The notes: generated by a model not told the origin, from the letters alone. A stretch of DNA of 8,436 nucleotides from Phycisphaerae bacterium (GCA_029259995.1 JAJDEC010000051.1:1-8436), one strand, 5' to 3'; positions 1-6,700 are shown, counted from the stretch's first letter. Made by a program: numbers and translations.

Positions 1-1397
1 AGCATGGCCGCGCTCGGCAGACTGAACCCGCCGACCTGCCCCTTCGCGAGACTGAATGCGAAATTCCATCGCTCCAGCAGTCCACCGACCCAATAGGACT
101 TGTCGGTCGGATACCCGTCCGGCGTGCTCCAGTCATATGGATAGTGGCCCATGGTTCGAAGCGGCGTGTCGATGGCCAACGTCGAGTCGATCGAGGCATT
201 CGTTCGTCGAAGCATGTTCGCAATCATATCGAGCGGTCGCCGAAGCTGCTTCACGGCGTTCTGGAGAATCTCGACGGAAAGCACTTCACGCATTGTCGTC
301 TTGATGTCGCCGTCAGAGTCATAGAACGCGTTTGCAACGCGATCGATCATCCATTGCGCCGGCGTCGTCGTCACGAATCGCTTGATCAGCTTCGTCGCGA
401 TAAACGTCGCTGTGTTCGGATGCGATGCCAGGAAATCAAGAATCTGCTCACCGTCCGTAATGCCGCCGCCGGCCGGCAGCGTCAGTCCCATCACACGCTT
501 TGAATTGTTGTCGTGATAGTCCGCGCGAAATTGAAAGTTGAAGACGTCTGTGCCTGATTGTTGTTCGGCCCGCCAACCCGTGAATGCACGCGCCGTCTCA
601 GTAATGTCCTGATGCGTGTAGCCGTTGTTCAGACCGACAGTATGCAACTCAAACAGCTCGCGGGCATAGTTCTCATTCATCAGGTTTCGAATGTTCGCCT
701 GGTTGTCGAGATACTCCATCATGGCGGGACTCTTGGCGACGGCGAACAACAAGTCTCGGAAGTTTCCGAGTGCGTGAGGACGAATCGCTTGCGCTTCGTA
801 TCGAATATGCTGAAATCGCACGTACGGCGCGACGGCCGCCTGGACATTGAAGTGATCCATCCAGAAGTCGACCATTCGTTCGTAGAGCTGCCGTTTGCTC
901 TTGACGGCGCGGATCAGCTTCGCCTTCGCCTGATGCGGTAACGCCTGCCCCCAACTGTCAGGCCATCGCGTCGTCATGAGTTCATCATTCGTGGCTGAAA
1001 GCGTCCATAAGGGCGCAAGTTGCTGCCCGATACCATCATCATCGTCGGCAATCTGTGCGGGATTCAGTTGCTCGTCGAGAAACGCCGCATAACCGATTTC
1101 GTCGTATCGCGCCTGTTCTTCCTTTGTCGGACCGTACGTGACGCGATGCAGAAACGTCGCCTTGAATCCGGCCGGCAGCTCCGTAATCGGATCAATCGGC
1201 TCGACGGGATCAACCGGATCGACGGGATCGATCGGCTCGATCACATTGGTTCCGCCACCGCCCGTCGACGGATCGATTCCGAGTCCGGGATCGACGGGAC
1301 CGAGCGATTCCTCGGCGCCGCATCCTGCAACCACAGCACCGGCGCCGACGACGCCGATAAACTGTCGTCGGTTCAGCTTATTCAAGAGTTTCTGCAT
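1..1397 (-). CDS. DUF1800 family protein, Tat-exported lipoprotein, 3' end beyond the window
   Basis: The frame is open from an ATG at 1397 to the left edge, giving 465 residues without a stop, so the C-terminus is missing. The N-terminus carries a twin-arginine signal (NRRQFIG, R10-R11), a hydrophobic stretch and a good lipobox VAGC with Cys26. This predicts Tat export and lipid anchoring. A low-complexity Gly/Pro/Asp linker follows (about 27-72), then the DUF1800 domain from about residue 78. Recognisable family motifs are FLHRVTYGPT (82-91), DHFNV (181-185), ENYARELFELHTVG (242-255), THQDITETARAFTGW (261-275) and the ATKLIKRF segment (335-341). DUF1800 proteins are common in planctomycetes and are often followed by a DUF1501 gene, which would lie off the left edge. 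Their biochemical role is not established. The start was chosen because the Tat motif follows it directly; upstream the site is G-rich but has no classical Shine-Dalgarno. The family call is secure, the function unknown. Confidence 0.93.
   Translation of the reverse strand, partial: MQKLLNKLNRRQFIGVVGAGAVVAGCGAEESLGPVDPGLGIDPSTGGGGTNVIEPIDPVDPVDPVEPIDPITELPAGFKATFLHRVTYGPTKEEQARYDEIGYAAFLDEQLNPAQIADDDDGIGQQLAPLWTLSATNDELMTTRWPDSWGQALPHQAKAKLIRAVKSKRQLYERMVDFWMDHFNVQAAVAPYVRFQHIRYEAQAIRPHALGNFRDLLFAVAKSPAMMEYLDNQANIRNLMNENYARELFELHTVGLNNGYTHQDITETARAFTGWRAEQQSGTDVFNFQFRADYHDNNSKRVMGLTLPAGGGITDGEQILDFLASHPNTATFIATKLIKRFVTTTPAQWMIDRVANAFYDSDGDIKTTMREVLSVEILQNAVKQLRRPLDMIANMLRRTNASIDSTLAIDTPLRTMGHYPYDWSTPDGYPTDKSYWVGGLLERWNFAFSLAKGQVGGFSLPSAAM
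1185..1238 (-). repeat. [E/D]P[V/I] tripeptide repeat linker within the DUF1800 gene
   Basis: Six consecutive nine-base units encode E/D-P-V/I triplets (residues 54-71, EPIDPVDPVDPVEPIDPI). The units are near-identical GATCC(C/G)GT(C/T)-type sequences, so this is both a DNA microsatellite-like repeat and an extended acidic Pro-rich spacer. It lies between the lipidated Cys26 and the folded domain, where a rigid stalk holding the domain off the membrane would make sense. Unit number could vary between strains by slippage. Confidence 0.85.
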
Positions 1398-1525
1398 TGC
1401 CCATCCCACCCGGTTAGAACATTCCTGACTGACTCCACATCCAACTTACGATTCAGTTAAGATTTCTGCCGGTCATGAAGGCCATTGGGCGTCGAAGGTG
1501 GGCAAAACGACGTCCGGTACGCCGC

Positions 1526-1541
1526 GTCCGATCGTTCGGAC
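1526..1541. other. Inverted repeat between the OleD-like and DUF1800 genes
   Basis: GTCCGA-TCGT-TCGGAC forms a perfect 6-bp stem with a 4-nt loop. It lies 91 nt past the stop codon of the OleD-like gene, in the 234-bp gap before the DUF1800 gene (1398-1631). It could be a weak terminator for the first gene or a binding site for the second. No T tract follows directly on the minus strand, so the role is uncertain. I see no other convincing feature or gene in this gap. Confidence 0.3.
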
Positions 1542-1631
1542 CTGGTATGTTGATTCGATCCTTCGATCGCAACGGAGCAGGCAGGCAATCCGCTATTTCC
1601 AGACACGGTTCGGCGACCTGGGGTTCGGCGA

Positions 1632-2630
1632 CTACGAAGTCCGCTTCTCGCTTGAAGCCAGCCAGATTCTCAGTCGCTCAAGTCCTTCGTCAATGGATAC
1701 GTTCGGCTGATAACCAAGATCGCGCTGCGCGGCGGAAATATCAAACCAGTGGGCGTTGGACAATTCCTCCACCACGAATCGCGTCAGACGCGGCTCACGG
1801 CGAATACGCAGACCACGATAGGCCAGCTCCAGGATCGAGGCCACGATCATCGCCAGCCGTTTCGAAACGTGCTTCGTGACCGGCGGCTTTCCGCCGGCGG
1901 CCAATATCGCATTAACGATGTCCCACGTCGGCCACGGCTCACCGTTTGAGACAAAGTAGGCCTTCCCGCTGCACGCCGCGCCGACGGACACGCGATCCCC
2001 CGCGCAAAGATGCGCATCGGCGGCATTGTCGATATAGGTCGTATCAATCAACTTGTTGTCGCGACCGATGCGCCGGAGCTTCGACGCGCGAGAGAGGATT
2101 CGGGGCACCAGATGATTGTCACGCGGCCCCCAGATCAGATGCGGTCGCAGCGCCACTGTCGCCATCTGACTACCGTTCGCCCCGAGCACCCGTTGCTCGG
2201 CGATGGCCTTTGTCTTTGGATAGTTTGCGAGATAGTGATCCGGATACGGCAGCGATTCATCCGCACCGACACAATCGCCGCCATGGAAAACAACACTGGG
2301 CGAGCTCGTATAGACGAGCTTTCCGACGCCACAGTCTCGCATGGCCGAAAGGACGTTTTCGGTTCCGGCGACGTTGATTCGATGATAATCGTCGTACGGC
2401 CCCCAAACGCCCGCTTTCGCAGCGACGTGAAAGACGATGTCAACATCTGCACAAGCGCGTCGCATGGCGACCGAATCGCGCAGATCTCCGCGCAGACTTT
2501 CGACTCCCAGAGCAACGAGTTCCGGGTACTCGTTGCGGGCGATGCTGCGAACCTGATCACCGCGCGCGATCAGCCGATCGACGATGGCTCGCCCGAGAAA
2601 TCCTCCGCCGCCTGTAACGAGTGCGCGCAT
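1632..2630 (-). CDS. OleD-like NAD(P)-dependent epimerase/dehydratase (extended SDR, 3-beta-HSD type)
   Basis: This 332-residue protein is an extended short-chain dehydrogenase. The Rossmann motif TGGGGFLG is at residues 6-13. Further landmarks are GDLRD (48-52), VFHVAAKAGVWGPY (66-79), the YTSSPSVVF strand (107-115) that supplies the catalytic Ser, and the active-site pair Tyr137-x-x-x-Lys141 (YPKTK). The motifs LRPHLIWGPRD (161-171) and TYIDNAADAH (198-207), and the text overall, resemble OleD. OleD is the 2-alkyl-3-oxoalkanoate reductase of bacterial long-chain olefin synthesis, a pathway reported in some planctomycetes. No oleA, oleB or oleC is in the window, so substrate is inferred from sequence resemblance recalled without alignment; another sterol- or sugar-type substrate is possible. 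The frame is open up to an ATG at 2744, but the Rossmann fold begins directly at Met 2630, so that start was chosen. Only a weak, distant AAGG precedes it. No signal peptide, so cytoplasmic. Confidence 0.88.
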   Translation of the reverse strand: MRALVTGGGGFLGRAIVDRLIARGDQVRSIARNEYPELVALGVESLRGDLRDSVAMRRACADVDIVFHVAAKAGVWGPYDDYHRINVAGTENVLSAMRDCGVGKLVYTSSPSVVFHGGDCVGADESLPYPDHYLANYPKTKAIAEQRVLGANGSQMATVALRPHLIWGPRDNHLVPRILSRASKLRRIGRDNKLIDTTYIDNAADAHLCAGDRVSVGAACSGKAYFVSNGEPWPTWDIVNAILAAGGKPPVTKHVSKRLAMIVASILELAYRGLRIRREPRLTRFVVEELSNAHWFDISAAQRDLGYQPNVSIDEGLERLRIWLASSEKRTS

Positions 2631-2661
2631 GCTGGTTACTTGCCTTGAATCTGCGGGCCAA

Positions 2662-2708
2662 CGGCCGCGATTCGGCCGCGAGTTGTCACTGCAATCATTC
2701 TCGGCCGC
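2662..2708. promoter_or_regulatory. Direct repeats CGGCCGCGA in the divergent intergenic region
   Basis: CGGCCGCGA occurs at 2662-2670 and again at 2673-2681, an 11-bp period close to one DNA turn. A shorter copy CGGCCGC sits at 2702-2708. Each core CGGCCG is itself a palindrome. They lie between two divergent genes (starts 2630 minus and 2755 plus), a position typical of operators. The region is GC-rich and the repeats could be coincidental. I could not find a convincing -35/-10 pair on either strand here. Confidence 0.3.
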
Positions 2709-2754
2709 TTTCCCCGTGGCGAAATCACGACTGATGGCGAACAATACCCGCTGA

Positions 2755-3942
2755 ATGCACGATGAGAAAGATCACATTGCCGATACACGGAATGACGCGC
2801 AGGCGACGGCCACGTTCGATGAAGCGCTGGAACTATCGGCCGACGCCCCGCTTGATCCGAAGTCGCTGCCGGCGCTCGGCGCGGTTTATCTGCTGTCGGA
2901 CGCTGACGAACGGCCGATCTTTCTGAGCGTCTGCGAGAATCTTCGCCGCGTCGTACCGCCTCGATTGGCGATGAGCGATCCGGACGAACTCTCCAAACGC
3001 GCCAAGCTTGGCGAGATTGCACGTCGTATTTCCTGGAAGCGAACGCGTGGGGCATTTGAGGGTCTGTTGTGGCATTGGCAATTCGCGCGACGCCTGTTTC
3101 CCGATCGATACAACGCAATGCTCGGGTTCGGACCTTGTTGGTTTGTCCGCGTCGATCCCGACGCCGCATTTCCCCGATTCGAGTCTGTCGGCGTCCTGCG
3201 CGAAGATCACGCCCAGTACTTCGGTCCCATCCCGCGCCGCAAGGACGCCGATTCGTTGATTCGTACGCTCGAAGACTCTTTTGACCTGTGTCGTTACTAC
3301 GAAGTGCTGTTGAAAACGCCGAACGGCGAGCGCTGCGCCTACTACGACATGGGCCGTTGTCCGGCACCGTGCGACGGCACAGCTCCGATGGATGACTATC
3401 GCCGGTCTGTTCGAGAAGCGATCGCATTCCTCGACGCGCGAGACGAAACGACGCTTGAGCCGATCCGCCGTCGGATGCGGATCGCCGCTGAGTCGCTGGC
3501 CTTTGAAAGTGCCGCCGCCTACAAACGCGCCCTTGAGGACGCCCAATCGTTGCGAAGCCGCGGCGCATTCGCTCGAATCGTTAACGTCTCATCGTCCAAC
3601 TGGATCGTGATCCTCCGCGCAGGCGTCAAGCGGACGAAGACGGGCGAAACACAATTGAAAGCGTACTGCATTTCCAAAGGTCGATTCCAAGTGCTGTCAG
3701 GCGGCCCGGCGCGGAACATCGAAGCGCTCAGCGACAGCTGGCGCGAGAACGCACAGGGCTTTTTTCAGGGCGCAATCCATGCCGACGCAAGGTCGCAGAC
3801 CGAATCGATGCGACTGCTCTCGCGATTCCTCTTTAAGGACGAACAACGGGATGCGCTGATTTACGAACTGAATCAGATGCCGCCATCTGATGTAGTTCAA
3901 TGGAATCTGGGCCTGTTGCTCGACAGGAAGCGTCGATACTGA
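2755..3942 (+). CDS. UvrC-like protein: degenerate GIY-YIG domain, Fe-S cysteines and UVR motif, no RNase H/HhH half
   Basis: This 395-residue protein matches the N-terminal half of the excinuclease subunit UvrC. A GIY-YIG-like domain spans about 40-120 (AVYLL 43-47, PIFLS 54-58, RYN 118-120), followed by YFGPIP (155-160). Four cysteines then match the UvrC Fe-S cluster ligands: C179, C194, C202 and C206 in ERCAYYDMGRCPAPC. A UVR (UvrB-binding) motif lies at about 234-264. By motif alignment with Thermotoga UvrC, catalytic Tyr29, Arg39 and Glu76 correspond to Phe56, Val66 and His107, while Tyr19 is kept as Tyr45. Full UvrC is about 550-620 residues; the RNase H-like nuclease and helix-hairpin-helix domains are absent, and the end (about 270-395) is unassigned. 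A bona fide UvrC role is unlikely; a UvrB-binding or regulatory paralogue is possible. The first 35 residues are acidic and look disordered. No clear Shine-Dalgarno; the start is the first ATG in frame, 124 bp from the divergent OleD-like gene. Confidence 0.87.
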   Translation: MHDEKDHIADTRNDAQATATFDEALELSADAPLDPKSLPALGAVYLLSDADERPIFLSVCENLRRVVPPRLAMSDPDELSKRAKLGEIARRISWKRTRGAFEGLLWHWQFARRLFPDRYNAMLGFGPCWFVRVDPDAAFPRFESVGVLREDHAQYFGPIPRRKDADSLIRTLEDSFDLCRYYEVLLKTPNGERCAYYDMGRCPAPCDGTAPMDDYRRSVREAIAFLDARDETTLEPIRRRMRIAAESLAFESAAAYKRALEDAQSLRSRGAFARIVNVSSSNWIVILRAGVKRTKTGETQLKAYCISKGRFQVLSGGPARNIEALSDSWRENAQGFFQGAIHADARSQTESMRLLSRFLFKDEQRDALIYELNQMPPSDVVQWNLGLLLDRKRRY

Positions 3943-3970
3943 TTGACCGGATCGGGGTCGCTCTTAGAAT
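3943..3970 (+). promoter_or_regulatory. Candidate sigma70-type promoter for the lipoprotein/propeller/MBL unit
   Basis: TTGACC (3943-3948) and TAGAAT (3965-3970) are separated by 16 bp. Each matches the consensus hexamer at five of six positions. The -35 box begins directly after the stop codon of the UvrC-like gene. Transcription would start near 3977, giving a leader of about 88 nt before the ATG at 4065. It is the best promoter-like pair I found by eye in the window; planctomycete promoters are poorly characterised, so this is inference. Confidence 0.5.
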
Positions 3971-3977
3971 TCTCCCA

Positions 3978-4047
3978 ATTGCCGAACGGCAATGTGTATC
4001 GATACGAAGAAATGCGGGCCGAAGGTTCGAATGCCACAGTATTGGCA
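3978..4047. promoter_or_regulatory. Cluster of palindromes in the leader after the candidate promoter
   Basis: Three dyads follow the -10 box. ATTGCCG-AA-CGGCAAT (3978-3993) is a perfect 7+7 inverted repeat at the predicted transcription start. GTATCGATAC (3996-4005) is a perfect 10-bp palindrome. TGCCA-CAGTAT-TGGCA (4032-4047) is a 5-bp hairpin ending just before the Shine-Dalgarno. The first could be a repressor operator; alternatively it may be a weak terminator for the UvrC-like gene, though no T run follows. No known riboswitch motif was recognised. Confidence 0.4.
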
Positions 4048-4052
4048 CTAAC

Positions 4053-4058
4053 GGAGAG
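4053..4058 (+). promoter_or_regulatory. Ribosome binding site GGAGAG
   Basis: GGAGAG sits 6 nt before the ATG at 4065 and decides the start of the lipoprotein. The same frame is open back to an ATG at 3900 inside the UvrC-like gene, but that start would bury the signal peptide 55 residues in. Confidence 0.7.
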
Positions 4059-4064
4059 ACCCCT

Positions 4065-4595
4065 ATGCAACGTCATAAACTGCTCTGTCTAATCGCCATC
4101 CTCGGATTGATGAATTCCACTGGCTGCTCCTGGGCGGCTCGGCGCACGCTTCGAGAGGCGAAGGGCGCCTCCGCCGAAGTCGAGATCATCAACAATCCGA
4201 CCGCTAACTTCCGCAACATGGGCGGCGTGCAGGCCGGCCAGCCACGATCTCGCCTCGGCAGTCTCATGCCGGGCGAATTCGCGGCGACGTTCCCGGCCGC
4301 ATGCCGCAAGTACCTTGTCGAAGCGGATGACGCACCACTGAAAGGAAGCGGGACGCCGCTCAAGATCGATTCCGAAGTGATGTGGTACCACAAGCGAAGG
4401 GGCCTCGGCGTCGTGACCGGCGAGAAATCCTATGCCGTCATGCTGCTCGACCTCGCTTCCGGCGGTCGGCAGATCGGCCGCCTTCAGATCGTCGCGACGA
4501 GCGGCGCATCCCGGACAGATGCCGCAGATATGGCAGAGGCAATGGCAGAGGAACTCGCCAAGTGGATTGACGATCGCAGCGGCAGCTCGGACTAG
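4065..4595 (+). CDS. Small predicted lipoprotein, function unknown
   Basis: The 176-residue product starts with a signal peptide (MQRHKLL, then a hydrophobic core about 6-16) ending at Cys21 in STGC. This is an acceptable but not ideal lipobox, since the -3 residue is Ser rather than Leu/Val. After cleavage a soluble domain of about 155 residues remains. The C-terminal part has a strand-like MLLDLASGGRQIGRLQIVA stretch (126-144) and an amphipathic helix rich in Ala/Glu (152-168, MAEAMAEELAKW). That layout resembles small envelope lipoproteins of the DUF4410/YajG kind, but this is a loose likeness and I do not assign a family. It is first in a close-spaced plus-strand run, and its stop is followed after only 24 bp, in the same reading frame, by the propeller gene. 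Start supported by a good ribosome binding site. Confidence 0.82.
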   Translation: MQRHKLLCLIAILGLMNSTGCSWAARRTLREAKGASAEVEIINNPTANFRNMGGVQAGQPRSRLGSLMPGEFAATFPAACRKYLVEADDAPLKGSGTPLKIDSEVMWYHKRRGLGVVTGEKSYAVMLLDLASGGRQIGRLQIVATSGASRTDAADMAEAMAEELAKWIDDRSGSSD

Positions 4596-4619
4596 CCGCC
4601 CCGAATCCTTGGCGTCAAC

Positions 4620-5963
4620 ATGGCACACAATCCGGAAATCCCTGTTACGCCCCTTGGAAATGCACCGATGCTGCTCCTTGCGATGTTTGCATCCGCATCG
4701 GTAGTCGCACAGACGCCCGCGGTCCCGGCGATTCGCTGGCCGACACGACTGAGTGACGGCCGTGTGTTCGCGGACAACGTCGCTGTCGTCGAATCGGAAC
4801 ACGACACGCAGGGCGCGAATCCACAGTCGATCCTGCTGACGTATTCTGCGGAGCACATTGAGGCGTGGGATCCGGCCTCGATGCGCGCACGCTGGACGAC
4901 GCCCGTTGCCTGTCCCTTCCAACCGCGCAACATCCTCAGCACATCCAGGCTGCTTGTATTCGCGACGCCCTTCGAAATCTTCGCCGCCGATCGGGAGACC
5001 GGAGATACGCAATGGCGATTTCCGATTACAGCCGGAACGAATAGCGCCGATGATCTCGTCGACGCCGATCGATGGACTGACTTCTTCGAATCGGACCAGG
5101 CCATTGCGGCCGTCGATAATCGCGGCCGTGTCGTTTGTGCCGACGCAGCCACGGGAAAGCGACTCTGGCAGAAACAACTCGAAGACACATCGGCACGATG
5201 GATCGGCTGCGATCGTCGCGCCGCCTTTGTCGTCAGTCGAAATGGCAAGGATTTCACACTGAAGGCGTACGCCCTGTCCGATGGCCACCTCCTGGGCTCG
5301 GCGAAACTGCCGGGCGGATACGAAGGTGGCCCGACACACGTCACGTCGATTGGTCTCGCGATGTGCGTTGAATCCTGGATGATCGGGTTCGACGCGCAGA
5401 CCTGCGCGCTTCGATGGCAATTGCCGCTTCCGAGGCCGATGCTTCGACGATGTTTCGCCAGCGTCGGCGACAGCTGCTATTGGATCGATGAGACCGATCA
5501 ATTGACGGCACTCGATCTGATGGACGGCAGGGCGCGATGGCACGTGGACGTTTCGATTGTCGGCGACGCGGAATGGCTCGTCGTGAGCGCCGACGGCGCG
5601 TACGTGATCGCCGGCAAGCCCGGGTTGCTGGTCTGCGTGGACGCGACAACGGGGCGTGTCGTCTGGCGGCATTCCGGACGCGAATACCCGTTCGCTCATC
5701 CGCCGCTGGTCTCGAATGGCGACATCATTGTGACGTGTCGAATGCCGAATCGCGCAGATACCCCGGCGACGGAACCATCGCATTCCTACCGCATCTGCCG
5801 GATCGCGTGCTCGACGGGGATGACGATGCCCGCGAACAGGGCCGGCGATATCGTGACGCAGCCTATCGCCCATTTCGCGGGGATTACCGCCCGGGACGAC
5901 GCCGTCATCTTGCTCGACGGTCAGCGCCTCATCGGCTACGTTTCCACGCGTCACAGAAAATAG
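4620..5963 (+). CDS. Secreted PQQ-like (BamB-type) beta-propeller repeat protein
   Basis: The 447-residue protein contains repeated PQQ-like blade motifs of the form D-x-x-(S/T)-G-x-x-x-W. They are visible near 79-92 (EAWDPASMRARW), 119-132 (FAADRETGDTQW), 171-183 (CADAATGKRLW), 214-226 (AYALSDGHLLG), 253-266 (GFDAQTCALRW), 294-307 (ALDLMDGRARW) and 336-349 (CVDATTGRVVW). A weak eighth is near 390-402, consistent with an eight-bladed propeller. Such domains act as scaffolds or binding platforms, as in BamB, or as quinoprotein dehydrogenases; no dehydrogenase residues were identified, so an enzymatic role is not claimed. A hydrophobic segment (17-30, ending VVA before Gln31) suggests a signal peptide, but the first 16 residues lack Lys or Arg, which is unusual. 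The only start between the upstream stop and Met17 is ATG 4620; Met17 would leave a very short signal. No clear Shine-Dalgarno, so it may be translationally coupled to the lipoprotein. Confidence 0.85.
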   Translation: MAHNPEIPVTPLGNAPMLLLAMFASASVVAQTPAVPAIRWPTRLSDGRVFADNVAVVESEHDTQGANPQSILLTYSAEHIEAWDPASMRARWTTPVACPFQPRNILSTSRLLVFATPFEIFAADRETGDTQWRFPITAGTNSADDLVDADRWTDFFESDQAIAAVDNRGRVVCADAATGKRLWQKQLEDTSARWIGCDRRAAFVVSRNGKDFTLKAYALSDGHLLGSAKLPGGYEGGPTHVTSIGLAMCVESWMIGFDAQTCALRWQLPLPRPMLRRCFASVGDSCYWIDETDQLTALDLMDGRARWHVDVSIVGDAEWLVVSADGAYVIAGKPGLLVCVDATTGRVVWRHSGREYPFAHPPLVSNGDIIVTCRMPNRADTPATEPSHSYRICRIACSTGMTMPANRAGDIVTQPIAHFAGITARDDAVILLDGQRLIGYVSTRHRK

Positions 5964-6006
5964 CCAGGCGGCCCGCGTTGCCGTCAAACCACGCGAAGTT
6001 GAAACC

Positions 6007-6657
6007 ATGGCAACAGACATTCATATTGCGACATTCATCGACGGTCAGTTTGCGGAGAACGGCTTTGTTGTTTCCGTCGGCAAGACAGATACAGCCTGGA
6101 TCATCGATCCGGGATTCGCACCGTCGCCGGCACGAATGATCGCGCACGTCGCGGCCAAGAATCTGAAGCCGGCCGCGCTGGTCCTGACACACGGCCATCT
6201 CGATCACATCAACGGCGTGCCGGATATCCGTGAGGCGTTTCCGGAGATTCCTGTCTATATCGCCGAAGCAGCACGGCCCGCGCTGACAGATCCGGAAGAA
6301 AATGGATCGGCGAAGTACGGCTTTCCTATCAATGTGGGGGAGTTCGACACAATCGATCTGCCGCACGGCGGCGAATTGAAACTCGGCGACACGGAATGGC
6401 TGCTGCTGGATACGTCGGGCCACGCACCAGGAAGCCGGAGTCTCTATTGCGAAGAGGCAGGCATCGTATTCGTCGGCGATGCGCTGTTCCAGCAGGCCAT
6501 TGGCCGCACGGATTTTGCGTACAGCAATCACAACGAACTGATTCGCAACATCAAGGAAAGACTGTTCACGTTGCCCGATGAAACGCGCGTCTATTCAGGG
6601 CACGGCCCTGTCACGACCATCGGCGACGAGAAACAATTCAATCCGTTTCTGCAATAG
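6007..6657 (+). CDS. Metallo-beta-lactamase-fold hydrolase, YcbL/glyoxalase II-like
   Basis: The 216-residue protein has the full MBL metal site: THGHLDH (61-67, giving His62, His64, Asp66 and His67), His139 in SGHAPGS, Asp158 in VGDALF and His199 in SGHGP. The signatures IGRTDF (165-170) and the end GHGPVTTIGDEKQFNPFL are typical of short YcbL-type glyoxalase II relatives of about 210-215 residues. These lack the helical C-terminal substrate domain of classical GloB. The likely reaction is hydrolysis of a thioester such as S-lactoylglutathione or another small thiol ester in the cytoplasm; the true substrate cannot be read from sequence. No signal peptide. It follows the propeller gene by 43 bp with only a weak GAAG-type ribosome binding site, so it may share the upstream transcript, although a functional link to two envelope proteins is not obvious. 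Confidence 0.93.
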   Translation: MATDIHIATFIDGQFAENGFVVSVGKTDTAWIIDPGFAPSPARMIAHVAAKNLKPAALVLTHGHLDHINGVPDIREAFPEIPVYIAEAARPALTDPEENGSAKYGFPINVGEFDTIDLPHGGELKLGDTEWLLLDTSGHAPGSRSLYCEEAGIVFVGDALFQQAIGRTDFAYSNHNELIRNIKERLFTLPDETRVYSGHGPVTTIGDEKQFNPFLQ

Positions 6658-6700
6658 CAGGGCAACGTCCATTCACGATCGCACTCACTTCGCTTGTCCG

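Noticed and set aside
1188..1241. CRISPR-like or VNTR array
   Set aside because: The units are 9 bp, contiguous and in frame within the DUF1800 gene, so they are a coding linker repeat and have no spacers.
2010..2648. Plus-strand open frame of 212 codons opposite the OleD-like gene
   Set aside because: Shadow of the SDR gene; no domain features.
2631..2744. Longer N-terminus for the OleD-like protein starting at 2744
   Set aside because: The Rossmann motif begins right at Met 2630. The extra 38 residues have no structure-like pattern and would reach almost to the divergent gene start.
2636..3568. Minus-strand open frame of 310 codons opposite the UvrC-like gene
   Set aside because: Arg-rich product without motifs, antisense to a gene with recognisable UvrC motifs.
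3900..4064. Longer N-terminus for the small lipoprotein starting at 3900
   Set aside because: It overlaps the UvrC-like gene and places the signal peptide internally; ATG 4065 has a good GGAGAG site.
4089..6020. Very long minus-strand open frame (643 codons) opposite the lipoprotein and propeller genes
   Set aside because: It lies antisense to two genes with clear signal peptides and PQQ-like repeats. Its product is Arg/Asp/His-rich without any domain, typical of a shadow frame in GC-rich DNA.
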